Notes: a model not told the origin generated them from the letters alone. A stretch of 64,000 nucleotides of DNA from Prorocentrum cordatum (GCA_963575745.1 CAUYUJ010017982.1:137913-201912), one strand, 5' to 3'; counted from the first letter of the stretch, positions 30,240-41,685 are shown. Made by a program: numbers and translations.

Positions 30240-33200
30240 ATACATCCACAACATGGAAATATCGGAAGATCTATTCTAGGGCGCTTTATGTGACAAAGCA
30301 AAGTTCTCGCTGCAAGCATCCTCGAAAAATGGAGATATTGAGATCTCTCGTGAAATTTGCCGATCTCCAAAAAAAGGGACGTTCCGCCTGAGACACCCTC
30401 GAAAAAATGATGCCGAAAGAGCTGTAATTCGACCTCTTTCGTTACAGGAATAGCTCTCGCCCGAGACATCCGCGAACAACGGAAATGCCGAAATGCCCAG
30501 GGAGCGCGCGAATTCGTCATTTTCTCAAATACGAAGCTACCGCCTGAGACATCCTCCCAACAATGCGATGTGCAATAAGCTGTCATTCGACTTATGTTGG
30601 AGGCATTCTTGAAGACCTTCAACACGGCCCAATATGGAACATCTTATGCGTGTATGGATCTACACATGTAAAAATGGTTGTTCAACGCGTTCGCTCAAAA
30701 GTATGCGTTTCGCTCGATACATCATCAAAACTTGCGTCATCGTCGTCGTCGTTGTTGTCGTCGTCGTTGCCATCGTCATCGTCGGTTCCGTCGTCCTCTT
30801 CCTCGTCATTGTCGTCATCGTCACTGTCGTCGTCATCGTCGCCGTCGTCTTCATCATCGCCGTCGTCGTCGTCGTCGTCGCCGTAGTTGCGGCAGCGGGA
30901 GGTGCGCCTCGCCCGAACTCGCGCGGAAAGTAAATTCGACCCGGCAAATGGGAACGCAGTCTGGAGACGGAAAACGCAAATGCGTCAGCGGGGGGCGCGC
31001 CTCTTCTGAACTCGCGCGGAAAGTGAACTCGACCTGGCACAGGGGGGCGCGAGTGGTAAGATAGGGGGTCTGGATGCGGATAATGCCCAGATGCGCAAGT
31101 GGGAGGCGCGCCTCATCTGAGCTCGCGCGGAAAGTAAACTCGACCTGACACAGGGGAATTCGAGTGGGGAGATGGGGTCTGGAGACGAAAATGCCGAGAT
31201 GCGATGATATTGTATCGCGATGATGCTGCACGTTCTTGCAAAGCTCGTCGCTTTCACGCGCTTGCCGTGCATGCCGAGGAAGGTCAGCCAGAATGGCCAT
31301 TTAGCCTGAGACATCCTCGCAAAATGGAGGTATCCGAGGATATAGTCCAAGGCGCTCTATGTCAAAAATGGACCCCTCGCTGCAGACATCCTCGAAACAA
31401 TGATATTTCAAAACCTCTCGCGAAATTCGCCAGTCCCCCAAAACGGGCGCTCCGCTTGAGACATCCTCAAAACAGAACAGACGCCGAAAGAGCTGCGACT
31501 AGACCTCGCACGTTAGACTTGTAGCTCTCGCCCAGGACATTCTCGAAAAACGGAAATGTCCAGGGAGCGCGCGAATTCGTCGCGCGCTCGGATATGAAGC
31601 TCCCGCCAGAGACATCCCCCAACAAATGCGTCGTGCAGTTCGCTGTCTCACGACATATGTTGGAGGCGTTCTTTGGAGGGCCCCCAAGAAGGCCCACGAG
31701 GGAACATCTGTTAAACAAATATTGGTTGTTCAAACCTTTCGCTCGCAAGTATACGTTCCCCCCGATGCATCATCGAACTTTGCGCCGTCGTCGTCGTCGT
31801 CCTCTTCCTCGTCATTGTCGTCATCGTCGCTGTCGTCGTCGTCGTCATTCGTCGCCGTCGTCGTCGCCGTCGCCACCGTGGATGCGCCAGCGGGAGGCGC
31901 GCCTCGCCTGAACTCGCGCGGAAAGAAAACTCGACCAGACATAGGGGAACGCGGTCTAGAGACGGAAAATGCCGCGGTGCGCCAGCGGGGGGCGCGCCTC
32001 TTCTGAACTCGCGCGGAACGTAGACTCGACCTGGCGCAGGGGAACGCGAGTGGCAAGAGATGCCCGGAACATCCTCGAAAACCCGAAATGCACAGGGGGC
32101 GGATTCGTCGCGCTCTTAAAAATAAAGTTCCCGCTGGAGACATCCCCCGACGAATGCGGCGTGCACTTCGCTGTCTTACGACATGCGTTGAAGGCATTCT
32201 CTCGGGGGCCCCAAGACGACCCAGGACGGAACATCATTATACATATATATATATGTGTGTATATGAACAGAAAACTCGTTGTTTTATCAGCTCGCTCAGG
32301 AGTATGAGCTTCGATGCAACATCAAAATGTGCATCGTCGTCGTCGTTGTTGTCGTCGTCGTTGGCATGAACGCCGCCATCGTCGGTGTCGTCGCCCTCTT
32401 CCTCGTCATTGTCGTCGTCGCCGCTGTCGTCGTCATCGTCGCCGTCGTCGTCGTCGTCGCCGTCGTCGTCGTAGATGCGCCAGCGGGGTGCGCGCGCCAT
32501 CCGAACTCGCGCGGAAAATAAACTCGACCTGGCGCAAAAGAAACGCGGCCTGGAAACGGAAAATGCCGAGATGCGCCAGCGGGGGGCGCGCCTCTTCTGA
32601 ACTCGCGCGGAGATTGAACTCGACCTGGCGCAGGGGGGCGCGAGCGGTAAAATTGGGGGTCTGGAGACGGATGGCGGCGCGCCTCTTCTGAACTCGCGCG
32701 GGAAATAAAGTCAGCCTGACACAACGGAACCCAGTGGGGAGATGGGGGCTGGAGGCGGATAGTGCCGAGATGCGATAACAATTCATCGCGATGATGTTGC
32801 GCGTCCGCGCAGAGCTCGTCGCTTTCACGCGATCCCCGCCCACGTCAAGAAAGGTTTTCCAGGGTGGCCATTTCGCCTGGGACATCCTCACAACGCCAAC
32901 CTGTTGGAGGCCATTGTTCAAGGTCTTGCATGCTAATAATGAGCGCATCGCTTGAAGCTTAAATCATCATCGAAAATGGGGCGATTGGAATCTCTCGCGA
33001 CGTGCGCCGACCTCCACAGATGGGAGGTCCGCCTGAGACATCCTCGATAAACATAAATGCCAAACGGGCTGCGATTAGACCACTTACGCTAGAAATGCAG
33101 TTCTCGCCCGAAACATCCTCGAAAAAACGGAGATGCCCAAGGAATGCGCGGATTCGTCGCGCTCTCAAAAATGAGGCCCCCGCATGAGACCTCCCCAAAA

Positions 33201-34660
33201 AAATGCGATGTGCAACAAGCTGTCTTTCGACATACGGCGGGGGCATTCTTTGGAGGGCCTCCAATCCGGCCCAAGAAAGGACATCGTACCAACGATGAAG
33301 CTCTTCAACAATTTCACGCAAAAGTATGCGCTTCGCTTAATACATCATCAAATTTTGCATCGTCGTCGTCGTCCTCTTCCTCGCCATTGTCGTCGTCGTC
33401 GCTGTCGTCGTCATCGTCGCCGTCGTCGTCGTCGTCGTCGCCGTCGCCATCGTCGTCGTCGTAGATGCGCCAGCGGGGGGCGCGCCTCGTTTAAACTCGC
33501 GCGGCGAGTAAACTCGACTTGACGCAGGGGGGCGCGAATGGTGAGATAGGGGGTCTGGAGGCGCAAAGTGCCGAGATGCGCCAATGGGAGGCGCGCCTCT
33601 TCTGAACTCGCGCGGAAAGTAAACTCGACCTGGCACAGGGGAGCTCCAGCGGGGAGATGGGGTCTGGTGACGGATAGCACCGAGATGCGATCGCATTGCA
33701 TCGCGATGACGTTGCACGTTCGTGCAAAACTCGTCGCTTTCACGCGCTCCCCGTTCACGTCAAGAAAGGTTTCCCAGAATAGCCATTTCGCTCGAGACGC
33801 CCTCGCCAAATAGAGATACCGGAGGATCTATTTTAAGGCGCTGTCTGTAAAACATGAAGCTCTCGCTGCAGACATCCTCGAAACATCGAAATCATGAAAT
33901 CTCTCGCGAAATTCGCGGATCTCCGAAAATGGAAGTTCCGCCTAAGACGTCCTCGAAACAAATGAATGCCGAAAGAGCTGCGAATCGTCCTCTTAGGTTA
34001 AAAGTGCAGCTCTCGCCAGAGACATCCTCGACGAACGGAGATGTCCAGAGTCCAGGAAGCGCGCGAATCCGTCGCGCTCTCAACAACGAGGCTCCCGCCT
34101 GAGACACCCACCAAAAAATGCGACGTACAATGAGCTGTCTTACGACAAAGATTGGAGGCATTATCTGGAGGACCCCCGAGACGGCCCAAGAGGGAACTTG
34201 CGTCATCGTCATCGTCGTGGTTGTCGTCGTCGTTCCCGTTCTCATCGTCATCGTCGGTGTCGTCGTCCTCTTCCTCGTTATTGTCGTCGCCGCCACTGTC
34301 GTCGTCATCGTCACAGTCGTCATCATCGTCGCCGTCGTCATTGTCGTAGATGCGCCAGCGGGAGGTGCGCCTCGTCTGAACTCGCGCGGAAAGTAGACTC
34401 GACCTGACACAGGGGAACGCAGAGTGGTAAAATGGGGGTCTGGAGACGGATGGCGCCGAGATGCGCTAGCGGGAATCGCACCTCTTCTGAACTCGCGCGG
34501 GAAGTAAACTCGACCTGACGTATGGGAACTCGAGTGGGGAGATTCGGGCTGGAGCCACATAGCGCCGAGATGCGATAGCATTGTGACGTGATGATGTCGC
34601 ATGCCTTTGCAAAGCTCGTCGCTTTCACGCGCTTCCCGCTCATGTCAAGAAAGGTTCCCG
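30240..34660. repeat. Tandem array of about five long units (0.75-1.07 kb)
   Basis: Units share GAGATATCGR..-GATCTATTTTAAGGCGC-like starts (30260, 31329, 33818), GAGACATCCTCGAAA motifs, AAAGAGCTGCGA, a GTTGGAGGCRTTCTTTGGAGG step, a GTC microsatellite and the tail GCGCGCCTCTTCTGAACTCG plus GTAAACTCGACCTGGC. Units 3 and 4 lack the first part. GAGACATCCTC is the reverse complement of the GAGGATGTCTC module of 20.8-25.9 kb. No gene is seen; short frames do not persist between units. Confidence 0.8.
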
Positions 34661-34845
34661 GTGCAATCCGTACCCCAAAATTATTTTTTGGCCAGCAACA
34701 AGCGGTCCACGCCGGAGGCGATTCCCGTCATCCGCCAGCGAGGTTCCCGGTGCAGCCCGCATCCTTTACTTGGGAAGAAAATTCAAATACCCGAGAACCA
34801 ACGGTGCACGCTGGAGGCGCTTCCCGTCATCCGCCACCGTGCAAT
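34661..34845 (+). repeat. CGCTTCCCGTCATCCGCC repeat pair
   Basis: Two copies of CACGCYGGAGGCGMTTCCCG (about 34708 and 34805) match 25335-25370 and 26195-26215. Confidence 0.7.
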
Positions 34846-35108
34846 CCCCCCTAGCAAGTTGCGGCGTGGTAGAGTGCCAAATACTATCGGGTAGGATTTC
34901 CATAATAATCTGCTAAGGCCCCCCATTCGTTAGCAAACCGCCGCGTGCACCGCCCCCCTCCCCTCCACGATCCTTCCGTAAATGACTATGGATCTGCGCT
35001 CCATGCAACAGCTATCTGGCGACAGACCCAACCATATGCAGCTTTGAATATCGCGACGTAGGTGAGACGAAGGAGGGGGACCCAACAACGCAAGAGGGCT
35101 GTGCCATA

Positions 35109-36262
35109 ATGGGCGCGGTGGCGCCATGCGAACCCTCCCGCTGGAGCCTTTGGTGCAACTCCCTATGGGGCCACAAGACATGTGAGGGCTGTACCGGAAT
35201 GGGCGCGGTGGCGCCATGCGAGCCCTCCCGCTGGGGCCTTCGGTGGAGCTCCCTATGGAGCCACGAAACGTATGAGCGCTGTGCCAGAATGGGCGCGGTG
35301 GCGCCATGCGAACCCTCCCACTGAGACCTTCGGTGGAGCTCCCCATTGGGCCACGAAACGTGTGTGGTGTACCCAAATGGGTGTGGTGACGCACTGCGAT
35401 CTCTCCCACTGGGGCCCTCGGTGGAGCTCCCATGGGGCCACGAAGCGTGTGAGGGGTGTGCCAAAATGGACGAGGTGGCGCGATGCCAACCCTCCCACCA
35501 GGGCCTTCGTCGGATCTCTTTGTGGGACCACAAAACGTGGGAAGGGTGTGCGGGAGTGGGCGTGGTGGCGCCATGCGAACCCTGCCACTGGGGCCTTCGG
35601 TGGAGTTCCCTATGGGGCCACGAAGCGTGTGAGGGGTGTGGCCGGATGGGTACGATGGCGCAGTGCGAACCCTCCCACTGGAGCTTTCGGTGGAGCTCCA
35701 TATGGGGCCTCACAGCGCACGACGGGTGTGCCAGTATGGGCGCGGTGGTGCCATGCGAACCCTCCCGCTGGGGCCTTCGGTCAAACTCCCTATGGAGCCA
35801 TGTTAAGGGTGTGCCGAATGATGCGCGGTGGCGCCATGCGAACCCTCCCACTGGGGCCTTCGGTGGAGCTCCCCATTTGGCCACGGGACGCGTGAGGGGC
35901 GTGCCGCAATGTGTGCGGTGGCGCCATGTGAGCCCTCCCACTGGGGCCTTCGCTGGAAGCCTTTTGGGGGCCACGAGACGTGTGAGGGGTGTACCGACAT
36001 GTGGTGCGGTGGCGCCATGTGAACCCTGCCGCTGGGGCCGTCGGTGCAGCTCGCTATGGGGCCACGGAACGGAGGGGTGTGCCAAAATATGCTCGGTGGC
36101 GCCATGCGACCCCTCCCACTGGGGCCTTCGGTGCAGCTCCCCACGGGGCCACGAAACGTGAGAGGTGCGCCGAAATGGGCGCGGTGGCGCCATGTGAACC
36201 CTACCACTGGGGCCTTCGATGGAGCTCCCTATGGGGCCACGACACGTGTGAGGGTTGCGCCG
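35109..36262. repeat. Satellite of about 90 bp, 13 units
   Basis: GGGCGCGGTGGCGCCATGCG recurs at 35111, 35201, 35291, 35379, 35467, 35557, 35647, 35737, 35821, 35911, 36001, 36090 and 36178, each with CCCACTGGGGCCTTCGGTGG and CTCCCTATGGGGCCACGA. Because most periods are 90, long frames stay open on both strands, but occasional 84- and 88-bp units shift frame. I therefore do not call a protein. Confidence 0.9.
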
Positions 36263-36289
36263 ACATATAACTGATGACGGCAACAATGC

Positions 36290-36390
36290 TGATGCTGATG
36301 CTGATGGAGCTGATGACGACGTTGCTGACACACATGACGATGGTGATGACGACAACGACGACGACGACGACGATGGTGATGGTGATGGAG
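36290..36390 (+). repeat. GAT/GAC microsatellite
   Basis: Imperfect GATGCTGATG then GACGACGACGAC repeats. Confidence 0.85.
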
Positions 36391-36559
36391 ATGGTGGCCC
36401 GCAAGAGGTTCCCAAGAGGCTTCCAACAAGCCCCCAAGAAGCCTCCCAAGATGCATCTGAGAGGCCCCTTCTCCACGACCAGGGCACGGTGGCGGGATGG
36501 ACCGAAGGCCATGTAACAACTTGCTATACGACACTTACGGGCATATGTCTACCGATCTT

Positions 36560-37640
36560 CAGCTTCGCAAGGCGCCCCGCAGGAATTCAGTGGGTCCCCA
36601 GGGCCATCGATCTCCAGCTTCGCAAGGCGCCCGCAGAACTCCAGTGGGCCCCCAGAGCCATCGGAACATGACCCGAGACGTACCCAACCCGTTTTCCACG
36701 CGAGGCGATTAAATGTATGAACACCTGGATCTGCGTGACCATCTACTCCACTGCACATCCCAGGAGCCCACGAGAGTGGTGATGGCGGTGCAGTTGGCAG
36801 CCTCGAAGAGGCCGCGAGGCCTTGCCGAACCACCGCCTCCGCTGCACCTCCCGGGAGTCCACAACAGCAGCGCCGGTTGCGCAGATGGCAGCCTCCCAAG
36901 GAGTCGCGAGCCACGAAAGCGGCGATGGTTGCGCAGTTGGCAGCCTTTCAAGGAGCCGCGAGGTCTCGCCCTACTACCGCCTCCGCTGCACCTCCCAGGC
37001 GATCACGAAAGCGGCGATGGTTGCGCAAATGGCTACGTCCCAGGGAGTCGCGAGGTCTTGCCCGACTACCGCTTCCGCTGGACCTCCCAGGCGCCCACGA
37101 AAGTGAAGTCAAGTGCGAATTGCGAAAATGGCATTCTCCCAGGGAGCCGCGAGGTCTCAGCTGCACATCCCAGGAGCCCACGAACGCGGCGACGGTTGCG
37201 CAGTTGACAGCCTCCCAGGAAGCCGCGAGGTCTCGCCCTACTACAGCCTCCGCTGCACCCCCCAGGAGCCCACGAAGCGGCGATGGTTGCGCAAATGGCG
37301 ACCTCCCAAGGAGCCGCGAGGTCTCGCCCGGCCACTGCCTCCGCTGCACCTCCCAGGCGCCCACGAAAGTGGCGACAATTGCGCGGTTGGCAGCCTCCCA
37401 GAGAGCCGCGATAGTTGTTTGGCTTTCGTGCTTGCGCCACTCTGGAGTTGGAGCTCCTCGCGCCTCCGCCTGACTCAAGGCAGACTGGTTATGACTGGTT
37501 GAGGCGCCATTCAGCAGTGCATGTCAAAAAACAGAGAGCCGCGAAATCATCCCTGACTGCCTCCGCTAGACCTCTCAGGAGCCCGCGAAAGTGGCGACAA
37601 TTGCTCAGCTCGCGGCCCTCCAGGAAGCCGCAGTAATCTA
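36560..37640. repeat. Second satellite of about 91 bp, 8-10 units
   Basis: Units contain CGGCGATGGTTGCGCARTTG, GCAGCCTCCCAAGGAG, CCGCGAGGTCTCGCCC and CTCCGCTGCACCTCCCAGG. Copies of the TTGCGCA step lie at about 36876, 36926, 37019, 37193, 37285 and 37378. It is unrelated in sequence to the 90-bp satellite just before it. Two copies of CAGCTTCGCAAGGCGCCC-type sequence lie at 36558 and 36616. Confidence 0.85.
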
Positions 37641-37730
37641 GTCAAAATAGGTGCCCAACGCACGGGGGGTGGGACGAAAGAGTGATGCAGAGGGCAGGAG
37701 GCGTGAGAGGCGAGCGTGGGCGGGAGGAAT

Positions 37731-38130
37731 AGTGCTCTACTCAACGCGATAACCAAGCACGCGAGGATTGGGAAGAAAGCAGGATGCAGGAGGAAGGAGG
37801 CGAAGATAGGGAGGAGGATGAGGAGGAGAAGGAGGAGGAGGAGGAGGAGGGAGCGGGAGGATGAGGAGGAGAAGGAAGTGAATGAGAAGGAAGAGGACGA
37901 GGAGGAGGAGGAGGAGGAGGAGGAGGAGGAGGAGGAGGGGGCGGGAGATTGGAGAACACAGTGCTCTATGCACAACGAGAACCCAACACAGGAGGATTGG
38001 GAATCAAGCGGGATGCAGGAGGCAGGAGGCGAATATTGGCAGGAGGAGGAGGAGGATGCGAAAGAATGGAACCCACAGTGCTGTACTCAAGACGAGAGCC
38101 CAACACCAGAGGGTCGGGAACAAGACATTA
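37731..38130 (+). repeat. Three diverged tandem units with embedded GAG tract
   Basis: GTGCTCTACTCAACGCGATA (37731), GTGCTCTATGCACAACGAGA (37961) and GTGCTGTACTCAAGACGAGA (38079) start related units with GAGGATTGGGAA and GGATGCAGGAGG. A GAG microsatellite fills 37795-37940. Confidence 0.75.
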
Positions 38131-38440
38131 CACTTTGTGTATGACGCGCTATCTGAAATCGGCGTTTCCTTGAGGGTGCCGGTGAGGCACTCCGTGATCT
38201 TGTCCTTGTACTCGTCCACCTGTCACGGCGAGCGGCGAGCGGTCGGAGGCCGCAGTGGCATGAGCCAGGCAGCAGAAACGTAGAGGGCGATGTGCGCACG
38301 CGCATTACCACGCGCGAGCGTGCGAACCTTTCGGTCGGCGAGAGTCTAGGCGGATCAACATCCCGATTGAAGGCTGTGGGTCACGCTATCCGCTTCACTG
38401 CGGCCCAATGCGCACGGGAGGGGGAGAATGAGGAGGATTC
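38131..38440. other. No supported gene
   Basis: Mixed sequence between two repeat blocks; nothing recognised. Confidence 0.4.
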
Positions 38441-38444
38441 TCGG

Positions 38445-38600
38445 GGCGGACGAAAGGGGGGAAAGGGGGGGGACAGTCAAGGGGGGGGGACAGTCAGGGG
38501 GGGGAGGGAGGGATAGTCAAGGGGGGGGGATAGCCAAGGGGGGATAGTCAAGGGGGGGGAAAGGGGGGATAGTCAAGGGGGGGTGGGGGGGGGCGCGAAG
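38445..38600 (+). repeat. G-run minisatellite
   Basis: Repeats of GGGGGGGGACAGTCAAGG and GGGGATAGTCAAGG, with G-runs up to nine bases. Confidence 0.85.
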
Positions 38601-38696
38601 CAGCTCTTGGCTGGCCTTCCCGGCGTCGGAGGCCGAGCTGCACCGAGGAGAGCGCCCCGCGGCGGGGCCGAGGCCAGCTGCATGCCGCAGTGCTCG

Positions 38697-38950
38697 TACC
38701 TCCCCCCAGGGAGGAGGAGGAGGAGGAGGAGGAGGAGGAGGAGGAGGAGGAGGAGGAGGAGGAGGAGGGGGAGGAGGAGGGGGGAGCAGGGGGGAGAGGG
38801 GAGGAGGAGGAGGAGGAGGAGGAGGAGGAGGAGGAGCGAACGTCACCTGAGGGGGCGACGCAGGTGGAGGAGGAGAAGGAGGAGGAAGACGAGGAGGAGG
38901 AGCAGGACGAGGACGAGGAGGAGGAGGACGAGGACGAGGAGGATGACAGA
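38697..38950 (+). repeat. (GAG)n polypurine microsatellite
   Basis: About 250 bp, nearly all purine on the plus strand. Confidence 0.95.
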
Positions 38951-39178
38951 GGCTGCGATCGGAGGTGCATTCACAATCCCCCCACTTTCGTGCGTCCGGA
39001 GAGGGGCAGGGCAGCCGCCGAGGCAAGGAGGAGGCACGGAGCGCCCGCGAGCGTGCGGGCGTCGGCACGCAGCAGGGACGGCAGCGGCGGCCTCCCGTAA
39101 AGCGTGTGCGCGCACGCGGCCGTTTTTGCACGCGCCGCTCACTCCGGAAGTACTTTCGGGAGACAAAGAGCCAAACTT

Positions 39179-39307
39179 TATACACCGATGCTGTTTTCCG
39201 GTCCCGCACTGAGATTCGCACAAGAAGACGGGTTCTGGTGTATACGACATCCTGGTGTATACATGCTTTGTTGCTTCCACGGGAAGCGGGGAAACAAGTA
39301 TACACCA
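39179..39307. repeat. Cluster of TATACACC / GGTGTATA inverted motifs
   Basis: TATACACC at 39179 and 39299 and GGTGTATA at 39238 and 39254. The last pair bounds a hairpin with 26-bp arms (20 matches) at 39253-39307. Confidence 0.6.
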
Positions 39308-39621
39308 CACCACCCCGACGTCGTCCCCGACCCTCAAGACTTCCTGGGATTGAACAACAGCCCCGCCACTGGTAATGTATGTGCTCCAGTTTCCGAGGAG
39401 AGCCTCGTCTTCGAGTCCAAGTGGGCCTTTGCGGGAGCTCGTGTGGACCTCCGCGACCCCATCATGAACCTCCCGGGCGCGAGCGATCCGCACAAAGGGG
39501 GCCACCTGCGCCCCGAGGCCAATCCGCAGCGGCGGGGGCGTGCTCCCGCGCTCGCGAAGCGAGGTCTGGGAGTGCGCCAGCTTTACGCCTCGCAGCCTGT
39601 GGTGCTGGCCGAGACTTGTCG

Positions 39622-39737
39622 TCGCTCGGACGTCCATTTCCCGTGCATTTTTCGATCTCGTGCGTGTTTTTTTTGCTCGATGGTCCAGGATGGTCCTCGA
39701 TGGTTCTCGCCGAGAAAAAATGCACACGTCCGAGCGA
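39622..39737. mobile_element. Second copy of the TCGCTCGGACGT inverted-repeat element
   Basis: TCGCTCGGACGT at 39622-39633 and ACGTCCGAGCGA at 39726-39737; the interior shares TGCTCGATGGTCC, GATGGTCCTCGATGG and TCGCCGAG with 15623-15743. No long flanking direct repeat is seen here. Confidence 0.8.
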
Positions 39738-40122
39738 TGCCGAGGAGAAAAGGGGGGTCTTTTTGCAGACGCCCGGGGACGAACATCTTGCAGGCGGCGC
39801 CAGGGCCCGACCGCTGTCGTGAGGTCGGCTCTCGTCGGACGAAGAAGGACTCTACCGTCCCGAGAGCAGTTGCAAAGTTGACCTCGTGGGCGGCTCGTGC
39901 TCCACCGCGGGCCCTCGAGGGCCCAGGGGGAGGTCGCGGACATGCGCCAGAAAGCGCGGGCAGACGAAACCGCCGAGGCGGCGAGGCCCCAGCAACAACG
40001 CCGCACCCACCCGTTGCGGCTCCGGTGCCCATCTGGTCGCGGGCCTCGCGGCAAGCGAAGGCCACCCCCCCGCGGCCGCAGCCCCACGCTCGGCAGGAGG
40101 CTCTGGGGCGATCGGCTGGCTT
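39738..40122. other. GC-rich sequence, no confident gene
   Basis: Open frames on both strands have coding-like composition but no family motif. Confidence 0.35.
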
Positions 40123-40228
40123 CAGTTGAGCAGATAGGGGGCCACATGCGAACCCTACCCCATACCCCCCACGATTTCTGAGGGGGAGGGTGGGGTAGGG
40201 TTCGCTTGTGGCCCCCTAGCAGAAACTG
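40123..40228. mobile_element. Foldback element with about 35-bp arms
   Basis: TAGGGGGCCACATGCGAACC continuing into CTACCCCA (40135 on) is inverted at 40182-40218 (GGGTAGGGTTCGCTTGTGGC) with one mismatch over about 28 bp; CAGTT flanks the structure on the outside in inverted orientation. Confidence 0.75.
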
Positions 40229-41052
40229 ACCGCCCCCGTATTCCCATAGACCCAGCACGACATGCTGCTTGTTAGAAAAAGTGACGTTCGGATAACAAAC
40301 ACGATGCTCTCATAGCATGAATCAGGTGCATGCAGTTGCAGCCAGCATGAGCCACACACAACAATTAAGCACATGTTGGTGAGCCTACAGGCGCACCGTG
40401 ACGCATCGTCACTGTTTGATGCAGGCCCTCACGCGGGCGTGTCACGCCTCACACACGCACAACTGGCTATCGTTGCAAGGGGCTCTGCTCGAACCTCGTC
40501 TTGCCGTCCTCTTCGAAGCTCCGCCAACACTGGCAACCTGACGGCAAATCTCGTGGCGCGCTGTTGGGACCCGCAAGGCCAGCATGCACAAAACTGCGCG
40601 GTCGGCGGGGTGGCCCGTCCGCCGGCACGGCGCGGGCTGCGCAGTGCTGGCGGAGCAGTGCGACAGTGCTGCGCGGCACACGCAGAGGTCCTGCTGTCGC
40701 ACGCTCCTCTCCAGAGAGCCCCGCGGCACGCCTGGACCTGCCGGCCCACAGGCTGGGCATCACGGCTCCTCGCCTGATCGGTGTCGCGGTGGCCAACGTG
40801 GTCTCGCAAGACACCCTGGTGCCTGGGCCAGGGTTAGTTTTTTTAGGACACCAATTCTTATAGTAGATTATACCGCGTCTACCAATGATTTTCTTCGGTT
40901 GGTAGCTGCAGTATACGTGGAGCCAACTTGAAGCTGACATGCAAACTCATATTTATGGTTTTTAGAAAATTCTGAGAAATTCTACAATTTGTTTGGAAAT
41001 TCAAGGGCCGCGAAACGGGACGGACGGGGCTGCTGCTGTCGCCGCAGTGCTG
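40229..41052. other. No supported gene
   Basis: Less repetitive sequence. Plus-strand frames at 40373-40863 lack motifs. Confidence 0.4.
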
Positions 41053-41214
41053 AAGGGACCCTGGGACACACAAATAAATGCACACAAATTACAAGATTCC
41101 CCATGTTTTCATATAGTTTCTGGGTTTTTATCTTCCCCCCCACTTTCCATATTTTCCTCTATTTTCTGGGGAATCGACGATTCGTTGTGTCTGTGTGTTT
41201 TTCCCCCTCCTGAA
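41053..41214 (+). repeat. AT-rich dispersed repeat, copy 1
   Basis: CCTGGGACACACAAATAAAT, AAGATTCCCCAT, TCTTCCCCCCCACTT and ATCGACGATT..TGTGTCTGTGTG recur at 63216-63376 in the same order. Base composition is very different from the surroundings. It is possibly a SINE- or MITE-like element. Confidence 0.8.
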
Positions 41215-41359
41215 GCACTCCTGGGAGAACAAGAACTCTATCAGTGACGCGCCGCCGCAGGGAACCCCATCAGCGCGTTACTGGAGAATGGGCGCCAGGC
41301 CTTCGGACAAAAACGAAGGAGTAACGCGCCGACGGTCTCTCCCAACGGCAGCGCGTCAC

Positions 41360-41685
41360 CGATACAGCCGGGGCTGCCTGGAGAGGACAGAGAAGACACA
41401 GTACCCTTTCCGAGGGCCACGTTGCCACAGGTATGCAGAAGGCATGGGTCGCAAAACACAGGACACGAGGGTACCCATCGTTCATTTCTAATCGTGTTCA
41501 TTTCTAATTGTGTTCGTTTCTGATTGTTCCTGGCCCCCTGGTGGCCAGGAAGAGGCCCAGGATAGAACAATTAGCAATGCGAGGATCTTGGCCCCCAAAA
41601 ACATCACAGAACTTTCGAATAATAAGAAATGAACCATGTGGACCCTTGATTTGGCAGGGTCGGCCTACTGATCAGCGTCGACAGC
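41360..41685 (-). repeat. Dispersed coding-like repeat, copy 2, with insertion
   Basis: It matches 5210-5375, ending CCTTGATTTGGCAGGGTCGG; the homology is broken at GGGTACCC by the inverted-repeat insertion at 41480-41634. Confidence 0.6.
41480..41634. mobile_element. 155-bp inverted-repeat insertion
   Basis: GTTCATTTCTA at 41480 and TAAGAAATGAAC ending at 41634 are inverted ends. CAT flanks both sides. The left part repeats GTTCATTTCTAATCGT three times, and a TCCTGGCC..GGCCAGGA palindrome lies at about 41537. The empty site is seen in copy 1 at about 5330. Confidence 0.7.

Noticed and set aside
35012-36487. 491-codon minus-strand open frame
   Set aside because: It runs through 90-bp satellite units whose period keeps frames open; units with 84 or 88 bp change frame, and there is no codon-level conservation of one reading.
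39104-40129. 341-codon plus-strand open frame
   Set aside because: It crosses the TATACACC cluster and the MITE at 39622-39737; the minus strand is also open and no motif supports either.
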